Shown one piece after another: positions 54,798-63,546 of a stretch of DNA of 64,000 nucleotides. The stretch spans positions 868,001 to 932,000 of the forward strand of contig NZ_JAGTAS010000058.1 of NCBI RefSeq assembly GCF_025685425.1, given 5' to 3'. Source of the DNA: Terriglobus albidus (lineage in GTDB: Bacteria; Acidobacteriota; Terriglobia; Terriglobales; Acidobacteriaceae). The stretch's first letter is position 1. Every line of letters starts with the position of its first letter. The notes beneath the pieces are model-generated. The model made no database searches and had not been told where the DNA came from. It was given only the letters and a program-made list of their open reading frames with translations. The position numbers and the translations under genes are program-made.

Positions 54798-55151
54798 TTA
54801 GTTCAACGCCAGGGTCGCGTTGTTCATATCCTTGGAAAGCTGCACCATCAGAGTGCCAGCGGCGACCTTGTCGGTGGCAGTGTTGCTGTAAACACGGGTA
54901 CCGTCAGCGGCTTCGAGCTGCTTGCTGCTCTTGGCGGCGATCGTCACGACATCATCGCCGATACGAAGCTCGCGTGCCTCATTGGAATCGTTACGAACGG
55001 TGAACTTGATAGTCTTGCCGGCCTTCTTCATGGAGGTCTGCGTATCCGGAGTGCCCTTCTTGAAGAACGACGCGGCATGCGCGGTAGGGGCCAAAGTCAT
55101 GGCGGTGAAGGCGATAGCGAAAGCGGCGCGCGTAACAGTCTGACGGTTCAT
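54798..55151 (-). CDS. Small secreted protein, function unknown
   Basis: A 117-residue protein starting MNRQTVTRAAFAIAFTAMTL, a signal peptide ending near TAHAA. The mature part is about 85 residues, Lys/Thr-rich, with IKFTVRNDSNEARELRIGDD, a beta-strand pattern. AGGAG lies about 10 bases before the ATG at 55151; the longer frame has no ribosome site. No family was recognised. The next 230 bases to 55381 show no feature apart from the helicase ribosome site. Confidence 0.7.
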   Translation of the reverse strand: MNRQTVTRAAFAIAFTAMTLAPTAHAASFFKKGTPDTQTSMKKAGKTIKFTVRNDSNEARELRIGDDVVTIAAKSSKQLEAADGTRVYSNTATDKVAAGTLMVQLSKDMNNATLALN

Positions 55152-55381
55152 TTGAGTTTCTCTCCTTTGCGGTGGCTGATCGAATCTCATCTGCCTAGGT
55201 TCAGGTGATTTCGTCACGCAGGAGGCATTACGCGGCCTGTTCCAACTTTGTTCCACCTTTTTTCGAAATTAATTTCGAGTAATTTTCTGCACTTTACTTG
55301 CTAACGTCCATTCACCGCGGCTGTCTTATATGCTCTTGTGCGCTGCGGCGGTAAACTTGATGGAGGAGTAGTTTTCTCGTC

Positions 55382-58126
55382 TTGCAGCATCTTCTCGACA
55401 AGTTGAATCCGCAGCAAAGAGCCGGTGTAGAGACCGTCGACGGTCCTGTGTTGCTGCTTGCCGGCGCCGGTTCCGGTAAGACCCGTGTCATCACGCATCG
55501 CATCGCGTACCTGATTGATCAACGGGGTGTCTCTCCTGATTCCATCCTCGCCGTGACCTTTACCAACAAGGCCGCGAAGGAGATGGAGGAGCGCGTCCTC
55601 TCACTGCTGGGCCACGGATCGCTCTCCAAGCCCTCGATCTCGACCTTCCACTCGTTCTGTGTGCGTACCTTGCGCCGCGATATCGAAGCCCTGCGTGTGA
55701 ATAACGTCGGTCTCACCAAAAACTTCGCCATCTATGACGAGACCGATCAGCAGGCCGTCGTCAAGCAGGCACTGAAGCGGCTGGGCATCGACGACAAGCA
55801 GCTGAAGCCGCGTGTTGCGCTCGGTCGCATCTCATGGGCGAAGAATCACATGATCGATCCGCAGGAGTACTTCCTCAACTCCACCAATCCCCTGGAAGAG
55901 CGGATCGCACACATCTTCAAGATCTATAAACAGGAGCTGGCCAAGGCCAACGCACTCGATTTCGACGATCTTCTGCTCGAGACCGTACGCCTTTTCAAGT
56001 CCTCCTCCGAAACACGCGAGCGCTACAACCGCCGCTATCGCTACATCCTCATTGACGAGTACCAGGACACCAACCGTCCGCAGTACGAGCTGATGAAGAT
56101 GCTCGCCGGCGATCATCACAACGTCTGCGTCGTCGGTGATGAAGACCAGTCCATCTACAGCTGGCGCGGCGCCGATATCCGCAACATCCTCGAGTTCGAA
56201 AAAGACTTTCCAGAGGTACAGACCATCCGTCTGGAACAGAACTATCGTTCCACCCAGGTCATTCTTGAAGCCGCCGGTGCCGTCGTCTCGAACAACACGC
56301 AACGCAAGGGCAAGAATCTCTTCACAACGCGCGATGGCGGATCGCTGATCGGCTACTACGAAGCTCCTGATGGAGAGAATGAAGCTCTCTTTATCGCCGA
56401 TCGCCTGAAGAGTTATCTAAGAACCGCTTCGGAAGGAGACGGCGAGGCGCGCTGCGCCATTCTCTACCGCACCAACTCGCAATCACGTTTGGTGGAAGAG
56501 GCGCTGCGCCGCTACCAAATTAAGTACACGATGGTGGGCGGCTTCTCGTTCTACGAACGGTCCGAGATCAAAGATATGATCAGCTACCTGAAGCTGGTCC
56601 AGAATCCGCATGATTCTGTCGGCCTGGCACGTGTCATCAACGCGCCTGCTCGCGGCATCGGCAAGACGACGATGGAGACGCTCGAACGTCTTGCACTCGA
56701 GACCGGTATGTCCACATGGGACGCCATTGGCCAGGCGATCAAACAGCGCCTGCTGCCGCAACGTGCCCTCACCGCGCTCGAAGGCTTCAAACGGCTGATC
56801 GAAGATGCGCGCGCCATGCTTGGCCCTGGCTTCGCAGAGAAGCTTGCCGAAGATACAGCCGCCGCGGCAGAAGAAGACGTATCGTTTTCGTTCGCCGAAG
56901 CGGAAGCAGAGATTGAAAACGAAGAGGCTGACGCCTCCTTCGATACCAGCTTCAATTTCAACTTCAACTTCGACTTCGGCCCAACGGAAGAACAATCGTC
57001 CATCGCTCCGGAAAATGCACATGGCACCGAAGACGTCTCCTTCAATCCCTTCGCTCCGGTGGTAGAGAAGCCCACTCCTGCGTCCAAAGCCGATGCTTCC
57101 AAGGAAGATGCCTCCACGGAAAAGCTTGAGACCAGCACCCGCATCGACGGCTTCCGTGCACCCGGCGATCCGGCCACGCTGCCTGAGCTGATCAAGTTCC
57201 TCAACGACCGTTCCGGATATATCCGCGCTCTTGAGGAAGAAGGCACGCCCGAAGCCTTCTCGCGCATTGAAAACCTGAAGGAACTCGCCAACGCCGCGCA
57301 GGACGCCCAGGAGCGCGGCGAGACTCTGGCCGACTTCCTCGATCACGCCGCCCTGGTCTCCGACGTTGACCAGTACCAGGCCGATGCCAAGGTCACGCTG
57401 ATGACCCTGCATGCCGCCAAGGGCCTGGAATTCCCGCTGGTCTTTCTCTGCGGCATGGAAGAGGGACTCTTCCCACACTCGCGTGTCCTGCAAGACCCCA
57501 CCGGTCTGGAAGAAGAGCGCCGCCTCTGCTATGTGGGCATCACCCGCGCGATGGATACGCTCATCATCACTAGGGCACGATATCGTCGCCGCTACGGCAA
57601 TGACATGCCAGAGGCGAGCATGCCCTCACGCTTCCTGGCGGAGATTCCCTCCCGCCTGATGGAAGATCTCGGCAGCCCGCGGCCCACTCCATCGTGGTCG
57701 AGCGGCGACAGCTACTCCCGCTATGGCGGTGGTAACCGATATGGCCAGCAGCGGCGCGATCCCTACGAAGAGGGCGAACGCCACTATTCCTACGAGGACG
57801 AAGACCAGTCCGGCAACCGCGGACGTCCGCAGCAACGCTATGGCGCCGGCAGCGGTGGAGGCGGCCGTTCCGGCTCCTCCATGGACAACATCGCCAGCTT
57901 CTTCTCGCAGCGTGGCCAGAAGGTCTCCCGCCCGAAGATGGATCTCCCCGAGCCCACCGGCAAGACCGGAATGGCCCGCGGAACCCGTGTCCGGCACCCC
58001 AAATATGGGGAAGGAATTCTGGTCCGGCGCGAAGGCGAGGGGGATGACGCCAAAATTACGGTAGAATTTCAGAAGCACGGCGTTAAGAAGCTGGTGGAGA
58101 AGTTTGCCCAGCTCGAACGCATCTAA
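55382..58126 (+). CDS. pcrA: UvrD/PcrA-family DNA helicase with an acidic insert
   Basis: A 914-residue superfamily 1A helicase. LLLAGAGSGKTRVITHRIAY (Walker A), LIDEYQDTNRPQYELMK, VVGDEDQSIYSWRGAD, RLEQNYRS, LMTLHAAKGLEFPLVFL and RRLCYVGITRAMDTL are all in place, and the end GTRVRHPKYGEGILVRREGE is the PcrA Tudor-like RNAP-binding tail. Residues about 487-593 are an extra, acidic, low-complexity stretch containing FNFNFNFDF. TTG at 55382 is the likely start; GGAGGAG stands 13 bases upstream. It unwinds DNA in repair. Confidence 0.94.
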   Translation: MQHLLDKLNPQQRAGVETVDGPVLLLAGAGSGKTRVITHRIAYLIDQRGVSPDSILAVTFTNKAAKEMEERVLSLLGHGSLSKPSISTFHSFCVRTLRRDIEALRVNNVGLTKNFAIYDETDQQAVVKQALKRLGIDDKQLKPRVALGRISWAKNHMIDPQEYFLNSTNPLEERIAHIFKIYKQELAKANALDFDDLLLETVRLFKSSSETRERYNRRYRYILIDEYQDTNRPQYELMKMLAGDHHNVCVVGDEDQSIYSWRGADIRNILEFEKDFPEVQTIRLEQNYRSTQVILEAAGAVVSNNTQRKGKNLFTTRDGGSLIGYYEAPDGENEALFIADRLKSYLRTASEGDGEARCAILYRTNSQSRLVEEALRRYQIKYTMVGGFSFYERSEIKDMISYLKLVQNPHDSVGLARVINAPARGIGKTTMETLERLALETGMSTWDAIGQAIKQRLLPQRALTALEGFKRLIEDARAMLGPGFAEKLAEDTAAAAEEDVSFSFAEAEAEIENEEADASFDTSFNFNFNFDFGPTEEQSSIAPENAHGTEDVSFNPFAPVVEKPTPASKADASKEDASTEKLETSTRIDGFRAPGDPATLPELIKFLNDRSGYIRALEEEGTPEAFSRIENLKELANAAQDAQERGETLADFLDHAALVSDVDQYQADAKVTLMTLHAAKGLEFPLVFLCGMEEGLFPHSRVLQDPTGLEEERRLCYVGITRAMDTLIITRARYRRRYGNDMPEASMPSRFLAEIPSRLMEDLGSPRPTPSWSSGDSYSRYGGGNRYGQQRRDPYEEGERHYSYEDEDQSGNRGRPQQRYGAGSGGGGRSGSSMDNIASFFSQRGQKVSRPKMDLPEPTGKTGMARGTRVRHPKYGEGILVRREGEGDDAKITVEFQKHGVKKLVEKFAQLERI

Positions 58127-58224
58127 GTCGTATCCGGAATTCGTCGTATCGGGATTCCGTATTCAGAAGTTCCGCATCCGGGCGACCTGGGCGTGCAACG
58201 TTTTCAGAGAACAGAGAGAAGACA

Positions 58225-58380
58225 GTGGCAAATACCAAGAGCGTTACCGACACAGCAGAGCGCAAGAAACTGAAGCGCGCCGCCCGCAAGAAGGCGGCTC
58301 CCAAGGCCAAGCGCACCACCCCGCGCGGCTCCAACAAGAAGAAGGTACGGAAGTTGACGCGCGGTCAGTCCAAGCGCTAG
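58225..58380 (+). CDS. 51-residue basic protein, unknown
   Basis: GTG at 58225 opens a 51-residue frame, MANTKSVTDTAERKKLKRAA through to LTRGQSKR. More than a third is Lys or Arg, with many Ala and Thr. GAGAGAAG lies upstream and a strong terminator follows. It resembles small ribosome- or nucleic-acid-associated proteins in composition only; no family could be recognised. It lies 98 bases after the helicase gene. Confidence 0.65.
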   Translation: MANTKSVTDTAERKKLKRAARKKAAPKAKRTTPRGSNKKKVRKLTRGQSKR

Positions 58381-58410
58381 AGACGCACGCTCTTCCAACA
58401 AGCATTCAAG

Positions 58411-58445
58411 GCAAGGCCCGCCTATGCGGCGGGCCTTGCTTTTTG
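58411..58445 (+). terminator. Strong intrinsic terminator
   Basis: GCAAGGCCCGCC-TATGC-GGCGGGCCTTGC followed by TTTTT, about 30 bases after the small basic protein. Confidence 0.9.
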
Positions 58446-58526
58446 CTGCCTGGAATCATTGCCTCTAGGACGTAATCTTGCTGTAATCGAACCTGAACCA
58501 CACACCACATCCGCAGGAGCACTCCG

Positions 58527-60104
58527 CTGGCCCGGCAAATTTTCGCCACCAAGTCCATTGACAAGCTCATCTCTGAGTCAGAGCAACCGGAACGGAGCCT
58601 GAAAAAGACGCTCGGACCGGTCTCACTTACCGCACTGGGCATCGGCGCCGTTATCGGCTCCGGCATCTTCACTGTCATTGGAACGGCCATCGGAGGCAAT
58701 CCTTCCAAACTTGCGGACTGGAAGGCTTCGCCCATCATTGACCTGATCCTGCACCACGGTTCGGTCGCCGGCCGTCCAGGCGCGGGCCCTGCCCTGGCGC
58801 TCTCTCTGATTCTGGTCGCCATCGTCTGCGGCCTGACCGGACTCTGTTATGCCGAGCTCTCCAGCATGATCCCTATTGCCGGCTCGGCCTATACCTACAC
58901 CTACGCCACTCTGGGCGAGCTTATCGCCTGGATCATCGGCTGGGATCTCATCCTCGAATACGCCTTCTCGAACATGAGCGTCTCCGTCGGCTTCGCGGCA
59001 CACGTCGTCGACCTGATTGACTGGCTCGGCATCAAGATGGATCCCAAGTGGCTTTCCCCGGCCTATCTGCCGCTTGGCCTGCAGGATCTCGCCGGACATG
59101 ACATCTACAAACCAGGCTGGCACGTCGGCTTCAACATCCCGGCGTTCCTCATTGTGCTTATCCTCACCGTGATCCTGGTCCGCGGTATCCGCGAATCTGC
59201 CCGGACCAACAACATCATGGTGCTGGTGAAGATCTTCGCCATCCTGCTCTTCATCTTCTTCGGCCTGAGCTTCATCCATCCGGGCAACTACCACCCGTTC
59301 GTTCCCAATGGCTTCCCCGGTGTTCTCGCCGGCGGCTCCATCATCTTCTTCACCTATATCGGCTTCGACTCCGTCTCTACCGCGAGTGAAGAGTGCCGCG
59401 ATCCCAGGCGCGATGTTCCCATCGGCATCATCGCCACGCTGGTGATCTGCACCCTGCTCTACGTGGGAGTCGCCGCCACCCTGACGGGCATCGTGCCCTG
59501 GCAGTCCATCGCGGGCGACGCTGCCCCCGTGGTAACGGCCCTCAAACGCATCAGCCTCACACCGGAAGGCCATCACCTGCATTGGGTGCGTCTGGCCGTG
59601 CTCCTCGGAGCCATCGTGGGCATGATCTCTTCCATCCTTGTCTTCCAGCTCGGTCAGGCGCGCGTCTGGTTCGCCATGTCCCGCGATCGCCTGCTGCCCG
59701 ATGTCTTCAGCAGCCTGAACCCGAAGTACCGCACACCGGCCTTCTCGACCTGGTTCGCCGGTATCCTTGTAGCCATTCCATCAGGACTCTTCGACGTGGG
59801 CTCGTTCGCCGAGATGTCGAACATCGGCACTCTCTTCGCTTTCGTTCTGGTCTCAATTGGAGTGATCGTGCTGCGGCGCCGCCAGCCGGAACGTCATCGC
59901 GGCTTCCGCGTTCCCTTCGGTCCGGTCATTCCCGTCCTCAGCACGCTCTGCTGCGTGCTTCTGATGGCGGGCCTGCCGGCTATCACCTGGGTACGTTTCT
60001 TCGTGTGGCTGGTGATCGGCCTCTTTGTCTACTTCCTCTACAGCCGCAAGCGCAGCGAGTTCGCGCCTAAGGCTCAGAGCATCGTTACGTTGCAGGAAAA
60101 GTAG
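58527..60104 (+). CDS. APC-family amino-acid permease, probable CTG start
   Basis: A 525-residue amino acid/polyamine/organocation transporter with about 12 membrane segments, including ALGIGAVIGSGIFTVIGTAI and PIAGSAYTYTYATLGELIAW. No ATG, GTG or TTG is in frame from the stop at 58494 until 58866, which lies after the first two helices. CTG at 58527 has AGGAG 7 bases upstream and gives (M)ARQIFATKSIDKLISES, a normal APC beginning. It is therefore called as a non-standard start. The substrate (cationic or neutral amino acid) cannot be told. Preceded by a terminator, so transcribed alone. Confidence 0.85.
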   Translation: MARQIFATKSIDKLISESEQPERSLKKTLGPVSLTALGIGAVIGSGIFTVIGTAIGGNPSKLADWKASPIIDLILHHGSVAGRPGAGPALALSLILVAIVCGLTGLCYAELSSMIPIAGSAYTYTYATLGELIAWIIGWDLILEYAFSNMSVSVGFAAHVVDLIDWLGIKMDPKWLSPAYLPLGLQDLAGHDIYKPGWHVGFNIPAFLIVLILTVILVRGIRESARTNNIMVLVKIFAILLFIFFGLSFIHPGNYHPFVPNGFPGVLAGGSIIFFTYIGFDSVSTASEECRDPRRDVPIGIIATLVICTLLYVGVAATLTGIVPWQSIAGDAAPVVTALKRISLTPEGHHLHWVRLAVLLGAIVGMISSILVFQLGQARVWFAMSRDRLLPDVFSSLNPKYRTPAFSTWFAGILVAIPSGLFDVGSFAEMSNIGTLFAFVLVSIGVIVLRRRQPERHRGFRVPFGPVIPVLSTLCCVLLMAGLPAITWVRFFVWLVIGLFVYFLYSRKRSEFAPKAQSIVTLQEK

Positions 60105-60367
60105 CTATTATTACCCTTCGCACTCTTCGGCTAGGGCGACAAATTCAGTTGATCTGATACAGCATGACTGAAGGTGGTGGGAGCAGCGGGCTTGAGCCAG
60201 GCTTGAGCCCGCTGATAAAGGCGTAAAAGTAGACGGGCTTTTAGCCTTGGGCCTCCTCTGTCTGTGAGGGATGGGGCACCCAGAGCATGGCTATCTGGAA
60301 TTTGTCGATACGCCCTAGAAACACGTTCATCACGTCGCACCCCCTATCGCCCGGTACACTAACAGTC

Positions 60368-61399
60368 ATGCCGCAACGGCCTCTGTATCCCTTCGATCTC
60401 GAACCGCGCGACTGGCTTCGGCGCCTGCCGAAATGTGAGTTGCACCTGCATCTCGAGGGCACCATTGAGCCGGAGACCCTGGTCGAGCTCTCCCGCCGCC
60501 ACGACGACACTCCCCTTTCGTTGGAACAAGCCCGCAAACTCTACCGGTACGAGAACTTCCTTGAGTTCCTGATGGCGTTCAAGTCAGTGACCGAACGTCT
60601 GCAGACACCCGAAGACTATGAGCTGATCACCTACAACATGGTCAGTGCGCTCGCGTCGCAGGGTGTTGTGCATGCCGAGGTTTACATCTCTTTCGGCATC
60701 ATCTATTTCATCAAGCAGCTTGAAGTCGAGCCATTCGTTGAAGGCATGGAGCGAGGACGTCTCCGCGCTGAAAAAGACTTCGGCGTCACGCTGCTCTGGA
60801 TCATCGATGCTGTACGCCACTTCGGGGTAGACGAAGCCGCCCGCGTCTTTCGCAAAGCGGCCGAGTTGCGCGAACAGTATCCCAGCATCGTCGGTATCGG
60901 CATCGGCGGCGATGAAGCTCGCGGCCCCGCCGATCAGTTCCGCGATCTCTATCTCGAAGCAAAAAAGGCCGGCCTGCGGCTGACGGCACACGCCGGTGAG
61001 TCAGTCGGCCCGCACAGCATCTGGTCCGCCATCAACATCGGCGCTGAACGCATCGGCCATGCTCTCACCGCCGCCCAGGATACGGAGCTTCTGGAAGTGC
61101 TCGCGGAAAAGCAGATTCCGCTCGAGCTGAACATCACCAGCAACTTGAAAACCGGCTGTTGCCCTTCGCTCGACTCCCACCCGGCCCGCGACTACTTCCA
61201 TTCGGGACTGATGGTCACGCTCAACTCCGACGACCCACCGATGTTCGGAGCCAATCTGCTGGACGAGTACATCCTCGCCCACGAACAACTCGAGTTCACC
61301 TTGGAACAGATGCGCGAACTCGCCGCCAATTCCGTAGAAGCCAGCTTCTTAGGCCCGGAACGGAAGCTGGCGCTGCTGCGGCAGGTGGAGCAATTCTAG
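60368..61399 (+). CDS. Adenosine/adenine deaminase-family hydrolase
   Basis: A 343-residue zinc amidohydrolase. LPKCELHLHLEGTIEPETLV gives the first zinc-binding HxH, RLTAHAGESVGPHSIW the third His and the catalytic Glu, RIGHALTA the next His, and TLNSDDPPMFG the Asp ligand. The fold and length match adenosine deaminase and the related adenine deaminases; the two are hard to separate by eye. ATG at 60368 is the best start; upstream is GTACACTAACAGTC. The TAG stop begins the TAGTTGC hairpin element. Confidence 0.9.
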   Translation: MPQRPLYPFDLEPRDWLRRLPKCELHLHLEGTIEPETLVELSRRHDDTPLSLEQARKLYRYENFLEFLMAFKSVTERLQTPEDYELITYNMVSALASQGVVHAEVYISFGIIYFIKQLEVEPFVEGMERGRLRAEKDFGVTLLWIIDAVRHFGVDEAARVFRKAAELREQYPSIVGIGIGGDEARGPADQFRDLYLEAKKAGLRLTAHAGESVGPHSIWSAINIGAERIGHALTAAQDTELLEVLAEKQIPLELNITSNLKTGCCPSLDSHPARDYFHSGLMVTLNSDDPPMFGANLLDEYILAHEQLEFTLEQMRELAANSVEASFLGPERKLALLRQVEQF

Positions 61400-61512
61400 T
61401 TGCTAGTTGCTGGTTCCTAGTTGCTAGTTGGCCGCATAACTGGTGGCGTTAGCCATCCTTGCTTCTCACTAGCAACTAGGAACTAGCAACCAGCAACTGG
61501 TTCCTGCTCCTA
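61397..61512. repeat. TAGTTGC hairpin element between convergent TAG stops
   Basis: TAGTTGCTAGTTGCTGGTTC and further TAGTTGC units (61397-61433) face the inverse CACTAGCAACTAGGAACTAG with AACCAGCAACTGG (61470-61500), a hairpin of about 35-bp arms. The stops of both convergent genes are TAG: 61397-61399 opens the element, and the minus-strand TAG at 61512-61510 lies 10 bases beyond its end. Confidence 0.75.
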
Positions 61513-62058
61513 CGGAGCAGGGACCATCACCGCATTCGGGTCCACCTTCGGGATCCCGAAGTGACCGCTCAGATGCAGCAGGTCCAACGGACGGAGCCGG
61601 CACGAGATCGAGATGAAGCTCATCTGTCGCGACTGGCGGATCAGTACCGAGACATCGTCGATCTGCGCTCCGCTGAAGTGCATCCACAGATCGGTACCGG
61701 TACCGGGATCGCGCTGGTTCGCATTGACCAGGTGCTTCCATCCGGCGGCTTTGTACTCGGCGGCCACTGACTCCAGCTGCCGAGGGTCATAGCCGATCTC
61801 GTCGCGGAAGTGATAATTGGTGACGGTAATTCCATGGATCGCGGCAGCAGCGCGGCGGGCGTCTTCGTCCGCGATGAGAGAATCCGCTGAGTCCAGCATC
61901 GCCTTGTCAAAACTGAAGCTGGAGCGCGACCCAGCGGAGCCCATCAGCTCCACCCCCTCAGGTATCCGGTTCATCAGCGGCTGCTGCGCGCGGGCGGTAA
62001 ACGACAGGATCAGCAGCGGTAAGACCAGGAAACGAAGCCGGGAACGTATCTTCATCAC
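61510..62058 (-). CDS. Secreted protein, DUF4252-like
   Basis: A 182-residue protein with a signal peptide (SRLRFLVLPLLILSFTARAQ). From about 90 on, YKAAGWKHLVNANQRDPGTG then SFISISCRLRPLDLLHLSGH follows the beta-alpha pattern of the DUF4252 family, which has no known function. Confidence in the family is moderate. Convergent with the deaminase gene across the TAGTTGC element. Confidence 0.6.
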   Translation of the reverse strand: MMKIRSRLRFLVLPLLILSFTARAQQPLMNRIPEGVELMGSAGSRSSFSFDKAMLDSADSLIADEDARRAAAAIHGITVTNYHFRDEIGYDPRQLESVAAEYKAAGWKHLVNANQRDPGTGTDLWMHFSGAQIDDVSVLIRQSRQMSFISISCRLRPLDLLHLSGHFGIPKVDPNAVMVPAP

Positions 62059-62153
62059 CTTCTTATGAACCCGAAGTTGGCGAGTTGGTTACTCATGGGA
62101 AGAAAATTTCCCCGGAAACTAAGGCTTTCTGCAAGCCATGCCGATGGTGCGTT

Positions 62154-62438
62154 ATGATGCATGGCATGAAGCCGTTTGGAAAGCGCCGTATTTTTGGCAC
62201 AAGGCTCGATAAGATTCCTGCCGTAGTGATCGAATCTCTACCCAGCAGCGAGGCGTCGCGCTCGCGCGTGCTGAAGACTGTCGGCTGGGTCTCCGCCGGT
62301 CTGGGCGCGGTCGCCCTCGGCCTCTTCGTCGGCCGCGAACTGCGCCAACGCTACAAGTTCAATCGCCGTACCCCCTACGACATCTACTCGCATGCCGGTG
62401 ACGAGATGCAGGATGTCGAGTTTGGCGTGGGAATTTAG
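62154..62438 (+). CDS. Short membrane-anchored protein, function unknown
   Basis: About 94 residues from the ATG at 62154 (ATGs at 62157 and 62166 are also possible). One hydrophobic helix, TVGWVSAGLGAVALGLFVGR, sits in the middle, after a basic N-terminus (MKPFGKRRIFGTRLDKIPAV); the C-terminal half (RRTPYDIYSHAGDEMQDVEF) is polar. No family recognised. Its TAG stop opens the next repeat element. Confidence 0.6.
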   Translation: MMHGMKPFGKRRIFGTRLDKIPAVVIESLPSSEASRSRVLKTVGWVSAGLGAVALGLFVGRELRQRYKFNRRTPYDIYSHAGDEMQDVEFGVGI

Positions 62439-62575
62439 GGCAGTTGCTGGTTCCTGGTTGCTAGTTGTTCAGTCTCGTATAACGATTGTGGATTCAATAG
62501 GAAAGCGTGGTCCGTCGGATCACGCTTTTGGCTTTTAACCAGCAACCAGGAACTAGCAACTAGCAACTGCCCTCC
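62436..62575. repeat. TAGTTGC hairpin element after the short membrane gene
   Basis: TAGGGCAGTTGCTGGTTCC then TGGTTGCTAGTTG (62436-62469) faces AACCAGCAACCAGGAACTAG with CAACTAGCAACTGCCC (62540-62574). A smaller AAAGCGTG-GTCCGTCGG-ATCACGCTTTTGG terminator-like stem lies between. The first TAG is the stop of the gene upstream; fabD starts 15 bases after the end. Confidence 0.75.
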
Positions 62576-62589
62576 TTTACCATGCCCCT

Positions 62590-63546
62590 ATGAGCATGCA
62601 AAAACTGGCGTTTCTCTTTCCTGGGCAGGGTTCCCAGGCGGTCGGGATGGGCCGCGATCTCTATGACAGTTTTCCGGTCGCAAAAGCGGTCTTCGACGAA
62701 GCCGATGCAGCGCTTGGGTTTCCGCTCTCGAAGCTCTGCTTCGAAGGTCCGGAAGAGGATCTGAAGCTCACAGAGAATACCCAGCCTGCCATCCTGACGG
62801 CGTCTGTCGCCGCTCTGCGTGTGCTCGAAGAGAAGGGCATTCGGCCAGCCATCGCCGCCGGACACTCGCTGGGCGAATACTCCGCCCATGTCGCCGCCGG
62901 TACTATCAGCTTCGCCGACGCTGTCCGCACCGTGAAAAATCGTGGCAAGTTCATGCAGGAAGCTGTCCCCGCTGGCCAGGGCACCATGGCCGCCATTCTG
63001 GGCCTGCCCGCCGCCACCATCGGAGAGCTCTGCGCCCGCGCCTGGGATGAGACCGATTCGGTCGTCTCCGCCGCCAACCTCAATGCTCCCGAGCAGACCG
63101 TAATCTCCGGCGCCATCAAAGGCGTAGAGCGCGCCGCTGAGCTCTGCAAAGAGGCTGGCGCAAAGCGAGTCGTCATGTTGCCCGTCAGTGCTCCTTTCCA
63201 TTGCTCCATGATGGCTCCCGCCAGGCATCAGCTCGCCACCTATCTGGAGCAGGTCAACTTCCACGACCCGCAGATTCCGGTCGTCTGCAACGTCGACGCC
63301 CGTGTCGAGCACCGCCGCGCTGAATCCCGCGATGCCCTCATCCGCCAGGTCACCGGCGCAGTTCGTTGGGTGGAATGCGTACAAACCCTCGTCGCCCAAG
63401 GCGCAACCCACTTCATCGAGGTTGGCCCGGGACGTGTCCTCACCGGCCTGATGCGCCAGATCGACCGCAATCAGAAGGCCCTCAATGTCGAAGACTCTGC
63501 ATCGCTCGAAAAGACACTCACAGCCCTGGCGGACGTAGCGGAGTAA
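62590..63546 (+). CDS. fabD: Malonyl-CoA:ACP transacylase
   Basis: A 318-residue enzyme of fatty-acid synthesis. [20 protein letters not shown] begins the fold; [14 protein letters not shown] holds the catalytic Ser, [11 protein letters not shown] the active-site His region, and [16 protein letters not shown] the end of the small domain. It loads malonate from CoA onto acyl-carrier protein. No other fab gene is in the window. The TAA stop and the next ATG overlap by one base (TAATG), tying it to an oligopeptide ABC ATPase. Confidence 0.96.
   Translation: MSMQKLAFLFPGQGSQAVGMGRDLYDSFPVAKAVFDEADAALGFPLSKLCFEGPEEDLKLTENTQPAILTASVAALRVLEEKGIRPAIAAGHSLGEYSAHVAAGTISFADAVRTVKNRGKFMQEAVPAGQGTMAAILGLPAATIGELCARAWDETDSVVSAANLNAPEQTVISGAIKGVERAAELCKEAGAKRVVMLPVSAPFHCSMMAPARHQLATYLEQVNFHDPQIPVVCNVDARVEHRRAESRDALIRQVTGAVRWVECVQTLVAQGATHFIEVGPGRVLTGLMRQIDRNQKALNVEDSASLEKTLTALADVAE

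Noticed and set aside
56483-57493. A 336-codon frame antisense to the helicase gene
   Set aside because: Shadow of the acidic insert and its flanks; Gly/Glu/Val-rich with no domain and no ribosome site.
61397-62575. TAGTTGC repeats considered as a CRISPR or integron array
   Set aside because: The units are contiguous 7-mers within hairpins, with no unique spacers, attC features or integrase gene.
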